Shown here piece after piece: positions 12,056-23,780 of a stretch of 64,000 nt of DNA. A model generated the notes under the pieces. The model had not been told where the DNA came from and did no database searches. It was given only the letters and a program-made list of their open reading frames with translations. A program made the translations under genes and the position numbers. The stretch's first letter is position 1; every line of letters begins with the position of its first letter. The stretch spans positions 335,839 through 399,838 of the forward strand of contig JAMPIV010019877.1 of the NCBI GenBank assembly GCA_024509875.1. Reading direction: 5' to 3'. The stretch is from Oreohelix idahoensis (taxonomy: Eukaryota; Mollusca; Gastropoda; Stylommatophora; Oreohelicidae).

Positions 12056-12823
12056 GTGTGATAGGAAAGCCCAACTTCTAACCCAGGTTCTAATTCTTGT
12101 GTAGTTGTTGTTACGTTTTGACCCTTCTGTATGTTCTCGACTTAGTGTACACTTGTATGTCATTAAATACACCTTTCACTATGGCCTGTCTTGCTTATGT
12201 GATGATGAGTGGTAGTAATTTATCAGACAACTAAAATGCCTGAAATGACTTGACGACTCAAAGCTGACAACACAAGTTCTTTATTTGTTGTCAAGGAACA
12301 TATTCACAAATTGGCTACCTCCGAGCCTGATTATCAATAAATATTACATATGAGACTTCATTGCTGACACTCCTACATCACGTACTGCACTGGTCAGGAA
12401 CTATTTTCATTATCTCTTGATTAACTCAGAATCTCTGCTGTCTACTTGGTTTTCTATCTACCCATCACTACTACACATCACTACTAATTAATGGGCTGTT
12501 CTCAATCTAGTAAATTAAGCTTCGAAGTATTGTCTGGTTTACCACCAGTGTTGGAAACTTATTCTTAGCCATAAACTGTTTTTGTAAACTGCCTACACGT
12601 CCGACACTGGACCACTGTTCTAACACTTTGTCCTTGTCTATCTGCGCTCTGTTAATTGTACGAGTGTTTACATACCAGAATAAACTGCTGGCGATATCTA
12701 CTGGTTAGTCTACTGGACACAGCTCGACATGAAAAACTATTTGTCGTGGAAACATCTTTCATCAGTCTTCTATTCTTCTGCACACTGCAGCAGTACCATA
12801 TGCAACATGGCACATGAGCTGGA
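12056..12823. other. Stretch without recognisable gene
   Basis: These 768 bp lie between the main right arm and the outer inverted segment. Only short open frames are present and no family is recognised. Confidence 0.5.
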
Positions 12824-12932
12824 CTACTCCCCACTCCCATTAGATATCATTGTTCTGATCTTTTGGGTAAATTACCTCTGTTGGGATCTTCCCTAGTTTT
12901 CCATATACCAGAGGGAGGGTTTATGAGAGTAT
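12824..12932 (-). repeat. Outer inverted-repeat segment, right copy
   Basis: Close reverse complement of 6904-7012, equal in length (109 bp). It ends shortly before the RTE-like LINE that begins near 12979. Confidence 0.85.
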
Positions 12933-12978
12933 ATTTTCTTTCTCTTATGTAACTATAATTCACTGATGGAATGATAAC

Positions 12979-14817
12979 AAAGTAATACGTTATGACACAA
13001 GCGCCATACCAGAAGATTACAGTGTCGATATTCAGAACAAATTTGACATTCTTATGGCAGTACAGGAGGAAATGACACCAGATGAACTTGCCAATAACAT
13101 CAGAGATGTTTATATTACAAATGCACAGAGGTTTATTCCTAAAAGAAGTATAAAGAGACGAGAATACATCTCAGACGAAACACTGAAGTTGGTGGTAGAG
13201 AGAAGAAAAATGAAGTCCAAAAAAGATACAGAAAATCAGGAGTTGTACAAGGAATACACAAAGCAGATTAAAAAACGAGTCAGACAAGACAAACAACAAT
13301 ACATAAACGACACCTGCAGGAAAATAGAGGAAATGCGCGAACAGGGATTAAGTAAGAATATGTTTTCTGAAGTAAGAACATTGAAGAACAGCAACTTTAA
13401 ATCATCACCTCGAGCAATAAACGACAAGAAAGGCGACACTCTAACAGAATGTAAAGATATTCTGAAAAGATAGAAGGAGTACTGTCAAGAAATGTATACG
13501 GAAATAAACAAAGCGGCAGATAACAACGTCATGAATGAAGCGGAACGTGAACCAGAACTTACCATAGAGGAAGTCCGGAACGCAATCAAACACTTAAAAA
13601 GTGGAAAATCTCCTGGTTGTGATGAAATAACAGCTGAAATGATACAGGTAGGAGGAGAAGGCAGCGCTCGTATATACCATGCATTATGCTGCAAGATCTG
13701 GCAAAGCGGAATCTGGCCCAAGGAATGGAAAAGATCAATTTACATACCCTTGCCAAAAAAGGGCAACCTGAAACTGTGCACAAACTACAGAACTATAGCT
13801 CTTATAAGCCATGCCAGCAAAATACTATTATAAATCATAATGAAAAGGATGCAACAAAAGCTAGAAACAGAAATAAACGAAGTACATTCGGGTTTTCGAC
13901 CAGGTAGAGGCACTAGAGATCATATATTCAACATGAGGATCATCATAGAAAAGTGTAGAGAATTCAACGTTGACCTACATACCTGTTTCATTGATTACAC
14001 CAAAGCTTTCAATTGTGTACAACATCAACAGTTATGGGCTATTATGAAAAATATGGGATTTCCAAACCACCTTATACAACTCATCGCACTGCTGTACCAA
14101 GAACAACTGGCAGCCGTAAGAATAGAGGGGGAAACATCATAATGGTTTGAAGTACAGAAAGGAGTAAGACAAGGCTGTACCCTTTCCCCTTACCTGTTTA
14201 ACATTTATGCCGAGAATATCATGAGAAAGGTAAGAGATGACCAAGAACACACAGAGTTTGACTCATTTAACATCGGCGGGTACCAGATCCCGGAAATCAG
14301 ATATGATGACGACACAGTCCTCCTATCGACCAACCCAGAAGGACTTGAACAATTAATTCTGTCCACCAAAAAACACAGCGAGGCCCAGAATCTTTACCTA
14401 AACACCAAGAAGACCAAAGTATTGACAACAGACAAAGTAAAGACCAAACCAGAAATTGAAATTGATAACGAAGAACTGGAAAGTGTTAATGAATTCGAAT
14501 ACTTAGGATCAATCATCAACAGCTCTGGCGACTGTGCAGTAGAAATTAAAAGAAGACTTGCAATTGCTTCACATAAACTAATACAGATGAAAAACCTATG
14601 GCAAGGCACAAGCAAAGAAACAAAGTTACAACTGATCAGAGCATGTATATCCCCAGTAGCAACATACGGCTGCGAGACTTGGACACTCAATAAAACAGTT
14701 GCAAAAAAGATTACATCATTCGAAATGAAATGCTACAGAAGGATGTTGAGAATACCCTGCACAGAAAAAAAGACCAACAGAGAAGTACTGCACTCACTAA
14801 ACGTACAGGAACATTGG
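12979..14817 (+). pseudogene. RTE-like reverse transcriptase, first part
   Basis: One frame runs through the whole segment with stops at 13471-13473, 13831-13833 and 14140-14142. Recognisable parts are the pre-RT linker, the GKSPGCDEITAEM block, the PLPKKGN block, the FIDYTKAFNCVQH motif A region, GVRQGCTLSPYLFN, and a catalytic box that reads YDDD in place of the usual YADD. The thumb region follows with FEYLGSI and YGCETW. The N-terminal endonuclease is missing (5' truncation). The protein would have copied its own RNA at a nicked target. Confidence 0.85.
14813..14817 (+). other. Target-site duplication of copy B, left (ATTGG)
   Basis: ATTGG immediately precedes the TG of the LTR and is repeated directly after the CA of the other LTR at 25312-25316. 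Five bases is the usual length for integrases of this class. Confidence 0.92.
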
Positions 14818-17030
14818 TGATACCTCCAATGTGTGTACATCCAGGTTGATGCAAGTGGTATTCCTTTATGAAAGAAAACATCAGATTAAGTTGGGAGAAC
14901 AGGTCCTGGAGCAGGTCGACCACTTTAAATATCTCGGAGCTATTATAGACCGAAAGGGGGGCATCATAGAAGAGTTGGCCACTCGAAAAGCAGCGGCTGG
15001 GAGACTTTTTCAGGCCATAAATCGTGGATTCCTCAGCAAGAAAGAGGTTGGTAAGAAAACGAAGATGGCTGTATACCGCTCCACCTATGTCCCAGTCTTG
15101 ACATATGGATGCGAGTCGTGGGCAATGACTACAACCCACAAAAGCCAGATCCAAACCTCAGAAATGAGGTATCTGAGGAAAGTGGTTGAAGTAACAAGAA
15201 AAGACATGGTCCGCAACCAGACGGTCCGTCAAGGCCTAAAATCTCATCCGCTGCAGACCCAAATAGAACAGTCCCAACTAAGATGGTTTGGCCATGTCTG
15301 CAGAATGGGAGAAGATCGGCTACCACGACAAGCATGGGAAACAAAGAGCCAGGGATCCAGACCTCCAGGACGACCCAGAGTCCGCTGGGAGGACAACATT
15401 AGACAATCTTTGAAGGACCGAGGACTAGAATGGAACCAGGCCAGGAAGAAGACAGCTGATAGAATGGTCTGGCGCTCTCTCTTCCAAACCTCTACACCTC
15501 ACGGTAGAAGGGGAACGACTAAGTAAGTAAGTAAGTAAGGTATTCCTTTATGTATCATTGTCACCCACGATGTTAAGTGTAGACTTCATGTTGATACAGG
15601 TAGAATGTAGAAGGATCGGGTGATGTGTTATAATGGTCAACTCGAAACCGACACAGTGTTGATGTTGAGTGAGAGTGTAAATGTCAGGTGCGCGAATGCA
15701 TGGACTGTTCTGTGAAGTTGACTAATGAATCAGGCACACACTCACTCATAGTTAAAAGTCACTGACGTGTACTGCTGTGGACGTTTTTGTTCATGGATTT
15801 AATGAGACACGTACTGACATCACGGTTACAGTCACTGAACAGGTTGACAACAACATCGTATACTTGAAAAATGGTTTGCAATATCAAATAGGCATTCGTG
15901 TCGAATATAGGTACAACTGGACATTAGCATACAAGCACTCCTTGTCCTAGTTATCTGGCATCTCAGGCCCTAACTGACTAATCGCATCAGTTAGTGTTAT
16001 CAAAACATGTTTATCATATAAGGCTCCCTGGTAGGACCTCTTCTGGCTAAGTATTACAGTTCGTACCTTAGCAAATTGAAGGACGACAATCTTCAACCAA
16101 CAATAGTAGGATTTATAATAGACAGATCTCTGTGTCGTCCTTAGATAGTAAGGGCACTCCTGTTCTCTGGACGATAATCCGCTAGACCAAAAGCGGGGTC
16201 AAAAATGGCTCCATCTTGCGTAAGCATCGCTCACACCGAAGGTGAATAAAGAAACCTAATTAAAGGCTCTGTTCCTTATACAAATGTGCATATAGGACTC
16301 TGCATGCCCGGTAATCAAAACTGCTGCATATATCAAGCTGTTCTGCTGCTAGGTAACATGCCGTCTTTATACTTGTATATATTCAACAAATCATATGGAC
16401 GGACGTTATCACGTCGCCCACCTAGGTTTAGAAAGAGTTCACAAAAGTGTCTTCATACCTTAGTCATAGAAATAAACACACTAGCACATATCACACGCCA
16501 TCACTTGGTGTAACAAATGAACACTGGGAAAATCACCGACATAATAGTCATACAGAGAAACAATCTCCTTCCCAGAATAAGACCACAGAGATCAAATCTT
16601 CGAACTTTCCTGTCCGAACAGCTTTCAGCAGATAACCAACATGACGGAAGCCCTGACGACAACCTCGTCGTTCACACATGCGCAAAAGCACCCTTGACCC
16701 CAAAGTTCAGCTCCAAAATAGGCCGACGTTAGACATTAAAAGATATAGAGATATAAGACTAAATCGCATTAAATAGTTAAGGAATAAACATTAACTCGGG
16801 TTATAAACCTTTTCAATCAAGACCAATCTGTTCCTGGCCATACCAGAAGCAAACTGACGTAAATCTAGTATTCATACGCCAGGTTGAGACACAAGAAAAG
16901 ATAACCCATATAACTGAATATAACATCGACCAATCAAGGTTATTTCCCTTAGATTATCAAATAAGTACCTTTCATCAGACAGATAGATAACTTTAAACAT
17001 ATTTTGCCTACGAAGAATCTGTTGGTAACA
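14818..17030 (-). repeat. 3' LTR of copy B, interrupted by a LINE
   Basis: The 2213 bp match the 23781-25311 LTR once the 682 bp of LINE insertion plus duplicated target are removed, leaving exactly 1531 bp. The two LTRs look about 98-99% identical by eye, the most altered part being the first 40 bp. Short open frames inside the LTR are shared by both copies but show no domain. Confidence 0.95.
14871..15538 (+). mobile_element. 5'-truncated LINE inserted in the LTR, TAAG tail
   Basis: The insert is flanked by GGTATTCCTTTATG (14857-14870 and 15539-15552). It holds the C-terminal part of a LINE reverse transcriptase: thumb-like FKYLGAIIDRKGG, LTYGCESW, LRWFGHVCRMG, then GRPRVRWEDNI. The stop codon lies in a short run of TAAG units that forms the 3' tail. 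The open frame is uninterrupted over about 220 codons, which fits a young insertion. The 3' layout is RTE-like, but the tail and sequence differ from the host LINE at 12979, so this is a different family. Confidence 0.9.
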
Positions 17031-17512
17031 GACTACCGCAACCCCCGGGGAAAAAATGAAATTTTGTTTTCTAAATAAATCCAGGAGCAAGATGCATCGA
17101 GCTCCTAACGCATAAATGATGCGCAGCTGCGAAATATCAGCAATTTATAACGCCAAATTAAGTCAAAGTCGAAGAAATCGACATATGAGAATTTATCTCA
17201 TCATCTCAGAGAAAGTATTTCTCTAAGTATAAATATTTCCAGGGAGGTGCCACCAACGTATTCTACAATGCTGGCAATGACACAATGCATACAAAAAATT
17301 CATACAATAATTCCATCACAATTTCATATTAAATACCATAAGTTCATGATTGACAAAAGAAAAATTATCAAAGGAGTAGCGGTGAATACAAATTAGTGAA
17401 CCGCTAAATGTTTATACAATCACTATATCATATATTACAAATGTGTACATATTTTGATATAGAAAAGAACTGTTGTAGAGTTAGACATATTAGAAAGTCC
17501 AAGACATAACAG
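17031..17512 (-). other. 3' non-coding region of copy B with polypurine-tract area
   Basis: On the minus strand this runs from the pol stop to the LTR. A G-rich tract following a T-run (17035-17060 on the plus strand) precedes the LTR, as in copy A. No gene is present. Confidence 0.65.
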
Positions 17513-19427
17513 TTAAGTGGAATCATGTGGGCATCTAGACAAAATGTCTGCCATCATATTTTCTGAGCCACGGATAGCTCACACCGAAAAATGAAAAGGT
17601 TGAAGAGCAATCGCGTAACGAGTTGATCTCGAGCTCTTCAAATTTTTACTTTGAATAGCTGTAAGAGCTTTCTGGTCAGTTTCCACAATGAAATGCGCGC
17701 CAAGAAGGAATCTTTGCAGTTTGAGAATTGACCAAACCATAGCCAATAATTCACGGTCTAAAACCGAGTAATTCCTTTCTGCCGCATTAAGTTTTCGAGA
17801 GATATACATTACAGGATGCAGAGTATCTGAGTACTCTTGCATTAATGCCGCTCCGATCCCAGTGGATGAAGCGTCACTACGAAGAACAAATGTCTTATCT
17901 GTAGTAGGTAACATCAAGATAGGTGGAGTTGAAAACAAAGTTTTAATCTTATCCAAAGAGGATTGGCATTCCTGAGACCAGTGGACCATATTAGGGGACC
18001 CTTTCTTTAGTAACGAAGAAAGAGGTGCCATGACAGAGGATAGATTCTGAATGAATCGTCCATAAAATTGTATAAGACCTAATAGACCTATCGCTTCCTT
18101 TTTAGTCTTAGGAATAGAGTATTTTACTGGTATTATGGTCCTCTGTCTTTAGGAAACCATGACCGACTCGGTGGCCTAGGAAAGAAATTTCGCTAAATCC
18201 ATTATAGGCTTTAGAGGGTCTAGCTGTCAGGTTATGCTCACGTAAAGTAGACAGTAATTCATATAACCCCGAATAGTGATCTTCCCAAGTATCGGTGAGA
18301 AGACAGATGTCGTCTAGGTACGCAATGACATCCGAACGATGAGATAGGATTCGACGCATCATGCGTACGAATGTAGCTGGAGCGTTCATAAGGCCGAAAG
18401 GCATGAAATTCCATTGGAAAAGACCCCTAGGTGTAGAAAAAGCAGTAAGAGGTTTGGCGTGTTCAGATAAAGGAACTTGCCAATATCCTTTAGACAAATC
18501 AAGTTTAGTGAAGAAATGAGATTTAGAAAGCCTAGTAAGTAGCTCTTCTAGTAAAGGCATAGGTTCAGCATCGAACTTCGTAACTTGATTCAGTTTACGT
18601 TAATCAACGCAAAGACATATGTTATTGTCTTTTTTTTAAACAATAACCATCGGCGAAGAATATGCTGAACTGGATGGTTCGACTATTTTTAATTCTATCA
18701 TCTCATCCAACTCTTTCTCGACCTGTGCTTGAAAATGTGTAGGGATAGGATAAGGTCTGACCCTAATAGGATTATGGTCAGTTAGAATAATGTCATGTTC
18801 AATGACATGAGTTTGTCCAGGAATGTCTGTAAGGACATCCTGAAATTTTTGTAACATAGACGAGACTTGTCGCTGTTCCCCTAGAGATAAATCAGGAGAC
18901 ACAGTGACATTTTTCCATGATTCACTAGAATGAAGTGGAATCATCGGAAGAGGGAGATTTACATCCGAGAAACTCGTTTCCTCATCCTGTATTACGGACA
19001 GGGATGAGTAATGACCATGAGGGACTTGAGAATCGTCCGTCGCCTGGAAAATAGGCTGTAAATAATCTGGACGTTCATGGAATTCCGTAAGCATGTTGAT
19101 GTGGAAGGTTTTATGCTTCCCGTAAATATCAACAATAAAGTCAACATCGGAAATTTTCGATATTATATCGTACGGACCTTTCCAAGAGATAAGAAGTCTG
19201 TTTTCCCTACAAGATAGCAAAACAAATGCTTTGTCACCCGGACAAAGTTGTCGTAAGCATCTCTTCTTATTGGCAAATTGCCTTGCCTTCTGTTTAGCAA
19301 ATTCAGAAGAAGTTGCCAATTTGCATGCTTCGATAATCTTGTGTCTAAGCGCGACGACATATTCGTAAGAAGATTTTGTGTCATCATCAATATTATCAGC
19401 GGTTATAAGATCATGAAGCAAAGACAT
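17513..19427 (-). pseudogene. pol: GPY/F module, reverse transcriptase and RNase H of copy B
   Basis: Reading leftward: a GPY/F-like module (WKGPY) near 19180, then RT with TKLDLSKGYWQVPL, PFGLMNAPATF and AYLDDICLL, then RNase H with VLRSDAS, DRELLAMV and VETDQKAL, ending RCPHDST. It is closely similar to copy A. The frame breaks near 18640 (a T-run on the plus strand) and near 18110. There is also a stop in the VD-x-RKLN motif and another close to the C terminus. All catalytic positions can be recognised across the pieces. Confidence 0.9.
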
Positions 19428-19472
19428 AGGGCCGCGCGGTCGCGCGCCAAAGACATGTTCAAAGGGAGAAAA

Positions 19473-20255
19473 TCATGTATGTTCATTGGGGACCTCTCTG
19501 TAAGCGAAGAGGGCCGCAGGTAAAACCCTGTCCCAATCCTGAGGATGATCCTCAGTTATCTTCCCAAGTATGTTTTTGAGTGTTCTATTTAGACGTTCAA
19601 CCATCCCATTAGACATTGGGTGATAGATACTACTCAACGATCTATCTATCTGCAGAGTAGACATTACTTGAGACTTGGTATCCGATACTAGTTGGGTGCC
19701 ATGGTCTGATAATATTTCTCCGGGGAATCCCAGACGAGAAAATATGAGCCAAAGAGCATCTGCAATATCAGCAGTAGTAATGCTCTTCAGAGGAATAGCC
19801 TCTGGCCACCGTGTGCACATGTCAACACACGTCAAGATAAACTGATGTCCTCTGGCAGACTTGATCTTAAACGGACCAATAATGTCAATGGCCATTTTAG
19901 GAAACGGCCGAATAGGGATATCTGCAGCCTGAATAGGTGCAGCATGGCGTGGGCCTTTAGATTTGACTTCTTGACATACTTTACAAGATCGACAATAGAT
20001 CCGTATGTCTTTATTTACGAAAGGCCAAAAGAAAGCCGCCAGAACTCTTGACTTAGTACGGGAAAAACCCATATGTCCAGCACACTGAGAGTCATGAGCG
20101 TGCTGCAAAATTTTAACTCTCATATTCTTGGGTACAAGAATCTGAGAATGCATGGACTTAGCGGAGTCCTGAACCATACGTACAAGTACGCCATTCTTCA
20201 TTGTAATCCAAGATTTACGATTTGTATCTTTATTCGGATCACCTTTTGTTTGCAA
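19473..20255 (-). pseudogene. int: Integrase of copy B
   Basis: The 260-codon frame contains the zinc-binding domain (HAHDSQCAGH, then CRSCKVCQ) and a DDE core with D in AIDIIGPF, D in LSDHGTQLV and E in NGMVERLNRTLKN. The first codon of this open stretch is not ATG: upstream the frame shifts in an A-rich run near 20250 relative to copy A. A stop at its end (after VPNEHT) separates it from the GPY/F module. It lies upstream of RT in the transcript. Confidence 0.9.
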
Positions 20256-20338
20256 GAGTAAAGAATTTCTTTAAAGAAGGGTCATCTTCTTGCTGTTTTA
20301 TAAATGAATCACGAGAAATTACCAAGGGATCATCTTGG

Positions 20339-20547
20339 TTATAAAAAAAAAGGTAAAGGAACCCGTTACACGCCCATTGAGGCATATTGGGAATATGGTG
20401 TTAGGCCCATATTATCTTGACCGTCGGCACACTAGGGGTGATGTGATCGGCATCACGCCGGCCGCCTTAACCTTCCCAGAGTTGCTCTGGTACCCATTTG
20501 GGGCTGGGTCGACCCAGGAGCCGTTTGTGGCCTAAAAATTTCCCACC
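20339..20547 (-). mobile_element. SINE-like insertion inside copy B gag-pol
   Basis: These 209 bp are absent from the aligned position in copy A. They are bounded by the near-matching octamer-like repeats TCATCTTGG (20330-20338) and TCATCTGG (20548-20555). The insert contains a core block (GGGTCGACCCAG and CAAATGGGTACC on the minus strand) shared with the SINE at 57198-57549 and related to those at 29182 and 58222. It has no tRNA-like head. Its A-run lies on the plus strand at the 20341 end. Confidence 0.7.
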
Positions 20548-20555
20548 TCATCTGG

Positions 20556-22625
20556 GGATCGAACCTCATTATCTTCAGTAGATGAAGTTTGAGGCATATT
20601 AAGAGCTTTAGCTCTTGTGACTACTGCATTAGCAGTTTGCAAATTTTGATTTTCCCAAACGGAAAATTGTTGCGGAGTGCATTCTTTGACTCCGTGAATA
20701 CGACCGATGATAAGATCGGCGATCGGATTCGGCAGAAGACATGCGTGTACATCTCCCGTAAAGAAAGGAGTAGCAATCTTAATGATAGCAGTAGAGTACT
20801 TCTCCAAAGTACCGCCGAATGTTATACATTTGACTACTTTGCCTGTGGCATGGGCAGGATCTACGAGTGACTGCCTAACACCAATGGTGGTGCATCCAGA
20901 ATAAAAAAGAACTGAGACTGTATTGTCATTTACTAACCCTTTGTGTAAGACAAGAGAACCTCTTCCATCATGCGCGACTGACGCAGGAAGAGCGGGAAGA
21001 GGGTGGCCACAGCTTAAAGTAGACACCGTAGTTGGTTCAAATAATGATTTGCATTGAGGGCATTGAGATGCTCTCCCAAAATCAAACGCAGAACATGCCA
21101 TATTATTAGAGTCTTTATTATTATTAGTCTGATTACAGGCTTCATGGGACTCTTGCTGTGCAGAGTTTGCCTGGTAATGTGATTTATGTTTTTTGTATTG
21201 TGATCTACCTCGATTATTATTGCCTCTGCAATTATTATTGTTTCCCCTATTGTAACCCCTATTTGGGTTTGAGTCATAGTTTTCATGGCTACAATTATCA
21301 TGCTCATTATAATGAGAATCTCTGTAAGTTTGGTTTTGTTGTCTCCATGTTGGATAACTTGGATAGTTCCTATTATGACTTCCCCTGCGGAAATGTCCAT
21401 AGTTGTGACAACCACTGTATCGAGGGCTGTCAGCTCGTCTCCAGTTCTTCGAAGAAGAACCCTGATATGATTGGTTACCTTGGTTTTGATAATTATTCCA
21501 GTTACCCTTTTTATCAAACCTATTTTGAGCTCCTTGAAATTTGTGTGAGTAATTTGGATTGTATGGTGTTGCTGCAGCAACTGGCATACTCTCCTTAATC
21601 TTAGTGTTGCCAAAAGTCACGTCAGGGTGTGCAGTGACATATTGGGAACAATATTCTTCCATTTGTTTTAGAGTTTTGGGTTTACGCTCATGTAGAAATT
21701 CAAGGAATGGTTTATTTATAGAAGACATAATCTTGTCTCTAAGCAACAAGTCCATAAGTGCTTCATATGTTTTTTTCTGTTTTGGATAGCTCAATCCATC
21801 GTGTAAATGTAAGACGTGCCTTTGCAATGAATTCTGAGAATTCTACCATTGTCTCAGGTACCATTGTCTTAAACAAAATACGATAACCTTCCTCTGTCAA
21901 TTGATATTTTTTTATCACGGCTGCTCTAATAACATCATAATTATCTTTGTCAGCCTCTTCCACCAAGTATAAACTAGTCAGAGAATCACCTTTCAAATTC
22001 TCTGATAACTGATTAGCATATTGTGATTTATCCACATTATGAGTTCGAAAAGAACGTTCAAATCTATCCAGCCAGAATGTTATATCGTCACTGGAAAGAC
22101 TGAATGCTGGTAGCTTAACCTTATAAGTTGAAGTTTACCATTAGTACTAGATGACTGACTACCACCACTCACATTTGTCAATTTTAATTTCTCTATCTCC
22201 AAAGCTAAGAGTTTCTGTTCATGTTCCATCTTTGCTTTTTCTCTATCAGCTTCTGCATCTAGTCTCTTTTGTTCAGCCTCTCTGTCTAACCTCTTTTGTT
22301 CAGCCTCAGCTTCTCTGTCTAATCTCTTTTGTTCAGCTTCTCTTTCTAATCTCTTTTGTTCAGCCTCAGCTTCTCTGTCTAATCTCTTTTGTTCAGCTTC
22401 TCTTTCTAATCTCTTTTGTTCAGCCTCAGCTTCTCTGTCTAATCTTTTTTGTTCAGCCTCTCTGTCTAATCTCTTTTGTTCAGCTTCAGCTTCTCTGTCT
22501 TGTTGCATTTGTATCTTTTCAGCCTTTTGTGCCTTGGCAAATTGAGTAAGTGCAAATTCCTCTAATTTCTCTTCAGTTTTGCCCAAGGCTATGCCTAGCT
22601 TGATAAATTCTTCTAAAGTCGACAT
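20556..22625 (-). pseudogene. gag: Gag and protease-like region of copy B
   Basis: The likely start is ATG at 22625 (MSTLEEFIKLG...). A long Glu/Arg/Lys coiled coil built from tandem repeats follows. Next come the gag core in two frames (breaks near 22080 and 21790) and an Asn/Arg/Tyr-rich basic tail without a classical CCHC knuckle. A C-x2-C...CGH segment and a retropepsin-like region follow. The protease active site reads Y-S-G where D-S/T-G is expected, and an IIGR motif follows about 60 residues on. The frame ends at the SINE-like insert. Confidence 0.8.
22240..22500 (-). repeat. Tandem repeats encoding the Gag coiled coil
   Basis: Units of about 27-33 bp (EAEQKRLDR / EAEQKRLER type) form higher-order 60-bp repeats. 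They encode an uninterrupted charged helix. Copy A has a shorter, less regular version, so unit number varies between copies. Confidence 0.85.
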
Positions 22626-23762
22626 AATGTCTAATAATGTGAGACTAGTTACTTGAAATAATAATGCAATCTATCTCAATGTAAATGGAAACAAGTTCTT
22701 AGTAAACTTGATTAATCAGCTCACTTTATCCCAATCTCTGCGGGAAACAAGCCTTTAATAAGGTCTTGTATAATCAACTGTATAATAATAATAATCCACC
22801 ACCAGTTGATTTTGTACCACAAGTGCACTACACAGCTAATAGTGCATGATCAAATATATCTATCAATAGCATATCAACCAACAACATAAACAAAAGACAA
22901 TTATGAAAGACAATACGAAAACCTTCGCAGTAATCAAATAAATCAAACAGAAAAGCTAAAGAAGAATATCACAGAAAAATTGTGATGATAACTGCGCAGT
23001 AATAAACACAACAAATGACGCCACAGTGTATAAATATAAAAGGTGTATAGAACTAAATGAAAGGAAAGGGAAGACCTACAAGTACAAACAAATCAAACAA
23101 AACTAAAAAACAGAAAAAATATTACAAAAACAAATATTATACAGGTCATCACAACTAACAAAAATAGCAACAAATGTTGCATGCAAATTTTCACTTAAGA
23201 AAATTGCTCCTATAGAACGCTATTATAAGACCTCTATGACGTGGTATCTCTTATAATAGTCACCTACCCAACCGAACCCGCGAACATATTCACAACAATA
23301 TTACATGTAAACATTTAAACATAAATACATTTATATCATATAATGCAATGTAATGGAATGTGTTGCACAGAAGGCTCAGCTTCACAATATAATGGCACAG
23401 TTTCTGATGAACAGAAAATAAACTGCCACTTTAATAAATAATTTACTCTGGTTTTAACTATTACAAAGTTCAATATAGAGCAGTACAGGAAGATCCACCG
23501 ATGAAAGTAGGATTTCTCAGCTTTACTCGCACTGCACTTCTTGCCAAAAAAGTTAAATGAATGCTCGAAACTTGATGTGTAGTCTGTCAAATGATGTAAA
23601 CAATGTCTGTTCCACAAGCGTTGACCTAGTTACTGCATCTGCTTAACAGGACAGGTCACGTGGCAAAATGTTGACATCGACTGTTGGTGTGTGTCGTATC
23701 AGGCGTCAAGAAATCAGCAGCAGTAGACTTGCAAATATTTCAAACTGTGAAGGTTAGACCCA
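22626..23762 (-). other. 5' untranslated leader of copy B
   Basis: About 1.1 kb between the primer-binding area and the gag start. It is AT-rich, with many short open frames and no recognised domain. Confidence 0.6.
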
Positions 23763-23777
23763 GGATCTGGCCCACCA
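23763..23777 (-). promoter_or_regulatory. Candidate primer-binding site of copy B
   Basis: TGGTGGGCCAGATCC on the minus strand begins three bases inside the LTR edge. Starting with TGG (complement of tRNA CCA) is the usual signature, but I could not match the rest to a specific tRNA. Confidence 0.5.
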
Positions 23778-23780
23778 CAT

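Noticed and set aside
7150..12070. CACTA-type transposon for the giant inverted repeat, because the arm begins CACTA
   Set aside because: No matching 2-3-bp target duplication flanks the arms, no transposase is present, and inverted similarity continues outside the arms.
16286..16732. Open frames in the LTR of copy B, repeated at 24568-25014
   Set aside because: They are conserved only because the two LTRs are near-identical; they overlap each other in different frames and show no domain.
20553..20567. B-box-like sequence suggesting a SINE head next to the 209-bp insert
   Set aside because: It lies outside the target repeat and aligns with protein-coding sequence of copy A, so it is part of the retrotransposon.
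23763..23777. Assignment of the copy B primer site to a particular tRNA
   Set aside because: Beyond the TGG start no convincing match to a known tRNA 3' end could be made from memory.
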